A stretch of 42,748 nucleotides of DNA from Ruminococcus sp. (lineage in GTDB: Bacteria; Bacillota; Clostridia; Oscillospirales; Ruminococcaceae): NCBI GenBank assembly GCA_017558505.1, contig JAFYUM010000024.1:1-42748 (forward strand), written 5' to 3'. The position numbers were made by a program, and so were the translations under genes. Shown here piece by piece: positions 42,591-42,748 of this stretch (within the stretch, counting starts at the first letter, position 1; every line of letters begins with the position of its first letter). A model generated the notes under the pieces. That model was not told the DNA's origin and made no database searches. It saw nothing but the letters and a program-made list of their open reading frames with translations.

Positions 42591-42748
42591 TTATTCCATT
42601 ATTTCCGTGTATAACTTCTGCATCTGTAAATCTGTTTCCGCAATCCGTTCCGCACACTGACGAAGTTCTTCTGATATTTCAGGTGTAATTGTTCCCGATG
42701 GTTTATAACGAAGCTGATGCTCCAGACTTGCCCAGAAATCCATTGCTA
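42591..42748 (-). CDS. Small GTP pyrophosphokinase (RelA/SpoT domain), 3' end only
   Basis: Partial gene running off the right edge; the last 52 codons or so are present, ending in TAA at 42591-42593. The visible MDFWASLEHQLRYK segment is a hallmark of YjbM/RelQ-type small alarmone synthetases, which make (p)ppGpp from GTP or GDP and ATP. It is followed by the C-terminal helix ELRQCAERIAETDLQMQKLY found in the same group. No HD hydrolase or regulatory domain follows, fitting a small synthetase. The catalytic centre lies outside the window. Confidence 0.85.
   Translation of the reverse strand, partial: AMDFWASLEHQLRYKPSGTITPEISEELRQCAERIAETDLQMQKLYTEIME

Noticed and set aside
42481..42657. 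59-codon extension of the DUF6514-like gene
   Set aside because: It overlaps the alarmone synthetase gene out of frame; the ATG at 42480 has a good ribosome-binding site.
1..42748. CRISPR arrays, prophage, complete insertion sequences, rRNA
   Set aside because: No regularly spaced repeats, phage structural genes, transposase genes or rRNA sequence were recognised.

Overview
This 42.7-kb window is AT-rich chromosomal DNA from an anaerobic Clostridia-type Firmicute. The best fit is a cellulolytic Ruminococcus-like member of the Oscillospiraceae. The reasons are two secreted plant cell-wall enzymes with dockerin modules (cellulosome type), a clostridial-order Rnf complex (C-D-G-E-A-B), a pyrophosphate-type phosphofructokinase, a GlgC+GlgD glycogen operon, SpoIIE, and strong consensus promoters (TTGACA-17-TATAAT). 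The genus is inferred from gene content; no rRNA or other species marker is present. No CRISPR array, prophage or complete insertion sequence was seen.

Layout. 1-1.4 kb: PAS-GAF-GGDEF signalling protein (-). 1.7-6.3 kb: convergent cellulosomal pair, a CBM22-dockerin-SGNH esterase (+) and a CBM-Ig-GH9-dockerin glucanase (-). 6.5-8.3 kb: PAP2 phosphatase and PPi-PFK (-). 8.6-16.1 kb: a rightward run of secA, lipoprotein, methyltransferase, hslO, a second related lipoprotein, and hflX. 16.1-19.8 kb: iron-sulfur flavoprotein and a large MacB-like ABC exporter (-). 20-22.2 kb: sfsA (+) and a DD-carboxypeptidase-like protein (-) whose catalytic motifs are lost. 22.4-27.2 kb: rnfCDGEAB. 27.3-28.2 kb: C_GCAxxG_C_C protein, tRNA-Arg(ACG) and tRNA-Lys(TTT). 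28.2-34.2 kb: glycogen operon glgB-glgC-glgD-glgA (-). 34.5-36.7 kb: spoIIE (-). 36.9-39.3 kb: XpaC-like membrane protein and a solute-binding/VWA protein (-). 39.5-42.05 kb: PfkB kinase, CAT-like acetyltransferase and XerC-like recombinase (+). 42.2-42.75 kb: DUF6514-like protein and the 3' end of a small RelA/SpoT synthetase (-).

Functionally the window links polysaccharide attack (CBM22 esterase, GH9), glycolysis (PPi-PFK, PfkB), carbon storage (glg), ferredoxin:NAD oxidation with ion pumping (Rnf), secretion (SecA), redox stress (Hsp33, flavoprotein) and sporulation control (SpoIIE).

The most notable find is a family of small TA-flanked inverted-repeat elements (MITE-like). Two copies are 107 bp (3594-3700 and 42051-42157) and one is a 44-bp palindromic remnant (27207-27250). 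Each sits in the loop of an intrinsic terminator, and taking the element and one TA out restores an ordinary terminator. Other notable points are the degenerate DD-peptidase, a spoIIE promoter with 21-bp spacing and a candidate Spo0A box, identical terminators on both sides of the flavoprotein gene, and tandem TATAAT hexamers beside the esterase ribosome-binding site.
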